DNA of 7,313 bases from positions 1 through 7,313 of the forward strand of contig JAFAFN010000060.1 of NCBI GenBank assembly GCA_023423475.1, in the 5' to 3' direction. The position numbers and the translations under genes are program-made. Under the pieces are notes generated by a model. The model did no database searches, was not told where the DNA came from, and saw nothing but the letters and a program-made list of their open reading frames with translations. This DNA comes from Actinomycetes bacterium (lineage in GTDB: Bacteria > Actinomycetota > Acidimicrobiia > Acidimicrobiales > Microtrichaceae). This document shows, one piece after another, positions 5,904-7,313 of this stretch. Each line of letters opens with the position of its first letter. Position 1 is the first letter of the stretch.

Positions 5904-6779
5904 GGTACCCCCGAGGAACGACGAGACGACCCGACGCAGGCCGACGGGCGGTCGATCTCGGCCCGCCTGGCATCGGCCCGGCTCACCCCGGCGCTGGCCA
6001 GGGTCGCCGACCTGCTGCTCACCGACCCGGAAGCGGTGGCCTTCGGCACCGTGGCCTCGGTGGCCGAACAGGGCGGGACCAGCTCGCCCAGCGTCGTGCG
6101 CCTCGCCCATCAGCTCGGCTTCGAAGGGTTCGCCGAGCTGCGTGACGTCGCTCGTCGGGAGCTCTCGATGCGACTCGCGACCGACGTCGTCCGAGCCCGG
6201 GTGCCCGTCGAGGGCGACCTCGTCGAGCGACTCCGCGTGGTCGAGCACTCGAACATCGACGCGACGCTCGATGCGATCGACGTCACCACGCTCGAGGCGG
6301 TCGTCGACCTGCTCGACGGCACTCGCAAGGTCTGGGTCCTGCCGAGCAGCCAGACCGTGGGCATCGCGATCCGCGCCGTCGACCAGCTACGGATCCTCGG
6401 CTCGCCCACCGAACTGCTCGACGGCTCCGAGTTCCGCCTGATGTCGTCGCTGACCTCGCTGCGATCGGGCGACGTGGTGGTGAGCATGGACGTGCCACGC
6501 CACGAGCACGCGCTGGTGCGGATCCAGCGCCATGCCGTCGAGCTCGGCGCCGTGCCCGTCGTGCTGACCGGTCCGCCGTCGACGTCGCTCGAGCACCGGG
6601 GCGGACACGTGCTCGGCTTCGCCACGCGCTCGACCGGCGCGTTCGACTCGCTCGTGGGGTTGACCGTCCTGGTCTCGCTGCTCGTCGACGAGCTCACCGC
6701 ACGTCGCCGCAGCGACGCCACGACGCGCCTCGCCGGTCTCGAGCGCACCTGGACCGGTGCAGGGCTCTTCGAGACCTGA
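5898..6779 (+). CDS. MurR/RpiR family transcriptional regulator
   Basis: A 293-residue regulator with an N-terminal RpiR helix-turn-helix (about 19-90; LTPALARVADLLLTDPEAV, then VASVAEQGGTSSPSVVRLAH with the family's LGFEGFAELR) and a C-terminal SIS domain (about 120-275). Such proteins bind DNA as dimers and sense a ligand, often a sugar phosphate, through the SIS domain. Here the expected glycine/serine loop after the first strand is VLPSSQTVG (147-155) and the second phosphate-contacting loop is SMDVPRHEH (196-204), so the usual serine-rich phosphosugar pocket is degenerate and a different effector is likely. The gene is divergent from the catabolic operon and starts 23 bp from its first codon, the typical place for a local regulator. 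No Shine-Dalgarno sequence precedes the ATG, but a -10 element at the right distance suggests a leaderless mRNA. It converges with the cupin gene, 21 bp apart. Confidence 0.92.
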   Translation: MFGTPEERRDDPTQADGRSISARLASARLTPALARVADLLLTDPEAVAFGTVASVAEQGGTSSPSVVRLAHQLGFEGFAELRDVARRELSMRLATDVVRARVPVEGDLVERLRVVEHSNIDATLDAIDVTTLEAVVDLLDGTRKVWVLPSSQTVGIAIRAVDQLRILGSPTELLDGSEFRLMSSLTSLRSGDVVVSMDVPRHEHALVRIQRHAVELGAVPVVLTGPPSTSLEHRGGHVLGFATRSTGAFDSLVGLTVLVSLLVDELTARRRSDATTRLAGLERTWTGAGLFET

Positions 6780-6798
6780 GCCGGCTCGACCCAGTCCG

Positions 6799-6810
6799 CG
6801 TCAGCTGACG
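6799..6810. repeat. 12-bp perfect palindrome at the end of the cupin gene
   Basis: CGTCAGCTGACG is its own reverse complement and contains the cupin stop codon (6801-6803 on the minus strand). It lies in the 21-bp gap and gene end between two convergent genes. With no loop it is a poor terminator hairpin; a protein site or chance are equally possible. Confidence 0.3.
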
Positions 6811-7271
6811 AGCACGTTCGGGCGCTCGAAGCCCTCGGCCTCAGCGAGTGCGTAGTACGCCTCGAGCGTGCCGGGGCCGTCGAAGACCGACTCGATGTTG
6901 CCCTCGGCGTCCAGGTTGAGGTTCACGCCGTACATCTGGAACCACACGTGGGTGTCGTCCTCGATGCACTCCAGGGTGTGCACCGAACCGGCCGGCTCGA
7001 AGAGGAACGACCCGGCCCGGTTCACGTACTCGTACTCCTGGTACTTCCACGCGCCGCGGGTCGTGTAGGCGTAGACCGGACCGGTGTGGCGATGGGTCTG
7101 GATGACGTAGTTCCGCTGGAAGACGTTCTCGACGATCCAGAGCCCCTCGGCCACGTCGACCTGGATCACCTTCAACTTGTTCCCGCCGCCGATCTCGACG
7201 AACGGCAGCTCGTCGGCTCCCCGGTGGACGGCGTGGGCCTGCAACCCACCTGACTCGGCTGTTCCTGACAC
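6801..7271 (-). CDS. Cupin of the 2,4'-dihydroxyacetophenone dioxygenase type
   Basis: A 156-residue single-domain cupin resembling 2,4'-dihydroxyacetophenone dioxygenase and ChrR-like cupins. Motif 1 is THRHTGPVYAYTTRGAWKY (59-77), giving His60 and His62; motif 2 is AGSFLFEPAGSVHTL (86-100), giving His98. The spacing 60/62/98 agrees with the three-histidine iron site I recall for the Alcaligenes dioxygenase (76/78/114). Such enzymes cleave a C-C bond using O2, but many relatives have no assigned substrate, so the function is only a family-level guess. Probably cytosolic; no signal peptide is seen. The GTG start at 7271 is supported by a Shine-Dalgarno-like GGGGGGA 7 nt upstream; the nearby ATG at 7278 is out of frame. 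It is transcribed toward the regulator and is not part of the amidohydrolase operon. Only 42 bp of upstream DNA are in the window, so a larger operon cannot be excluded. Confidence 0.85.
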   Translation of the reverse strand: MSGTAESGGLQAHAVHRGADELPFVEIGGGNKLKVIQVDVAEGLWIVENVFQRNYVIQTHRHTGPVYAYTTRGAWKYQEYEYVNRAGSFLFEPAGSVHTLECIEDDTHVWFQMYGVNLNLDAEGNIESVFDGPGTLEAYYALAEAEGFERPNVLVS

Positions 7272-7278
7272 GGTGACA

Positions 7279-7285
7279 TCCCCCC
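7279..7285 (-). promoter_or_regulatory. Ribosome binding site of the cupin gene
   Basis: GGGGGGA on the minus strand ends 7 nt before the GTG start and decides it in the absence of an in-frame ATG. Confidence 0.6.
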
Positions 7286-7313
7286 GGGTGCTCGTCGGTC
7301 GAGTTCGCTGGCA

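Noticed and set aside
4688..6049. Amidohydrolase as a fusion extending upstream to 6049 on the minus strand
   Set aside because: The extension is an arginine-rich wrong-frame reading of the enolase-family gene; the true start is GTG 4687 in the GTGA overlap.

Overview
The window is GC-rich bacterial DNA with strongly G/C-ending codons, GTG as well as ATG starts, and several starts without a Shine-Dalgarno sequence. This fits a high-GC actinomycete, possibly an acidimicrobial-type lineage, but the taxon is inferred from style only. Seven protein genes are supported. I see no rRNA, tRNA, CRISPR array, transposase or phage gene.

Layout. Plus strand, left: an aspartate/glutamate-type amino acid racemase of the YgeA group (135-824), preceded by a possible promoter and a perfect 8-1-8 inverted repeat. 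A 406-bp non-coding stretch (825-1230) follows. It holds a possible promoter and five degenerate copies of a C-rich 16-17 bp repeat that stop just before the ribosome binding site of a small SPFH/band-7 protein (1231-1983). That gene converges on a three-gene minus-strand operon, and a perfect 14-bp hairpin sits on the junction.

The operon reads right to left: a mandelate-racemase-like enolase-superfamily enzyme (4684-5874), a YtcJ/NfdA-type amidohydrolase (3086-4687) and a DUF2817 zinc carboxypeptidase/deacylase-like hydrolase (2001-3089). Both junctions are 4-nt start/stop overlaps (GTGA and ATGA), so the three proteins are probably made together. A divergent RpiR-family regulator (5898-6779) starts next to the operon and is the obvious candidate to control it. 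The two promoters appear to share one self-complementary -10 element, with GAAC/GTTC half-sites around it. At the right edge a minus-strand cupin of the 2,4'-dihydroxyacetophenone dioxygenase type (6801-7271) converges with the regulator.

How the genes may work together (inference): an enzyme that abstracts an alpha-proton next to a carboxylate, an amide or formamide-type hydrolase, a zinc hydrolase related to acyl-amino-acid deacylases and an RpiR switch suggest catabolism of an N-acylated or otherwise derivatised amino or hydroxy acid. The nearby racemase could feed or finish such a pathway but is not in the operon. No transporter is visible. The least ordinary points are the altered active site of the enolase-family enzyme, the shared -10 element, the degenerate sugar-phosphate site of the regulator and the 16-bp repeat tract. 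All individual families are known; novelty would lie in the substrate and the control.
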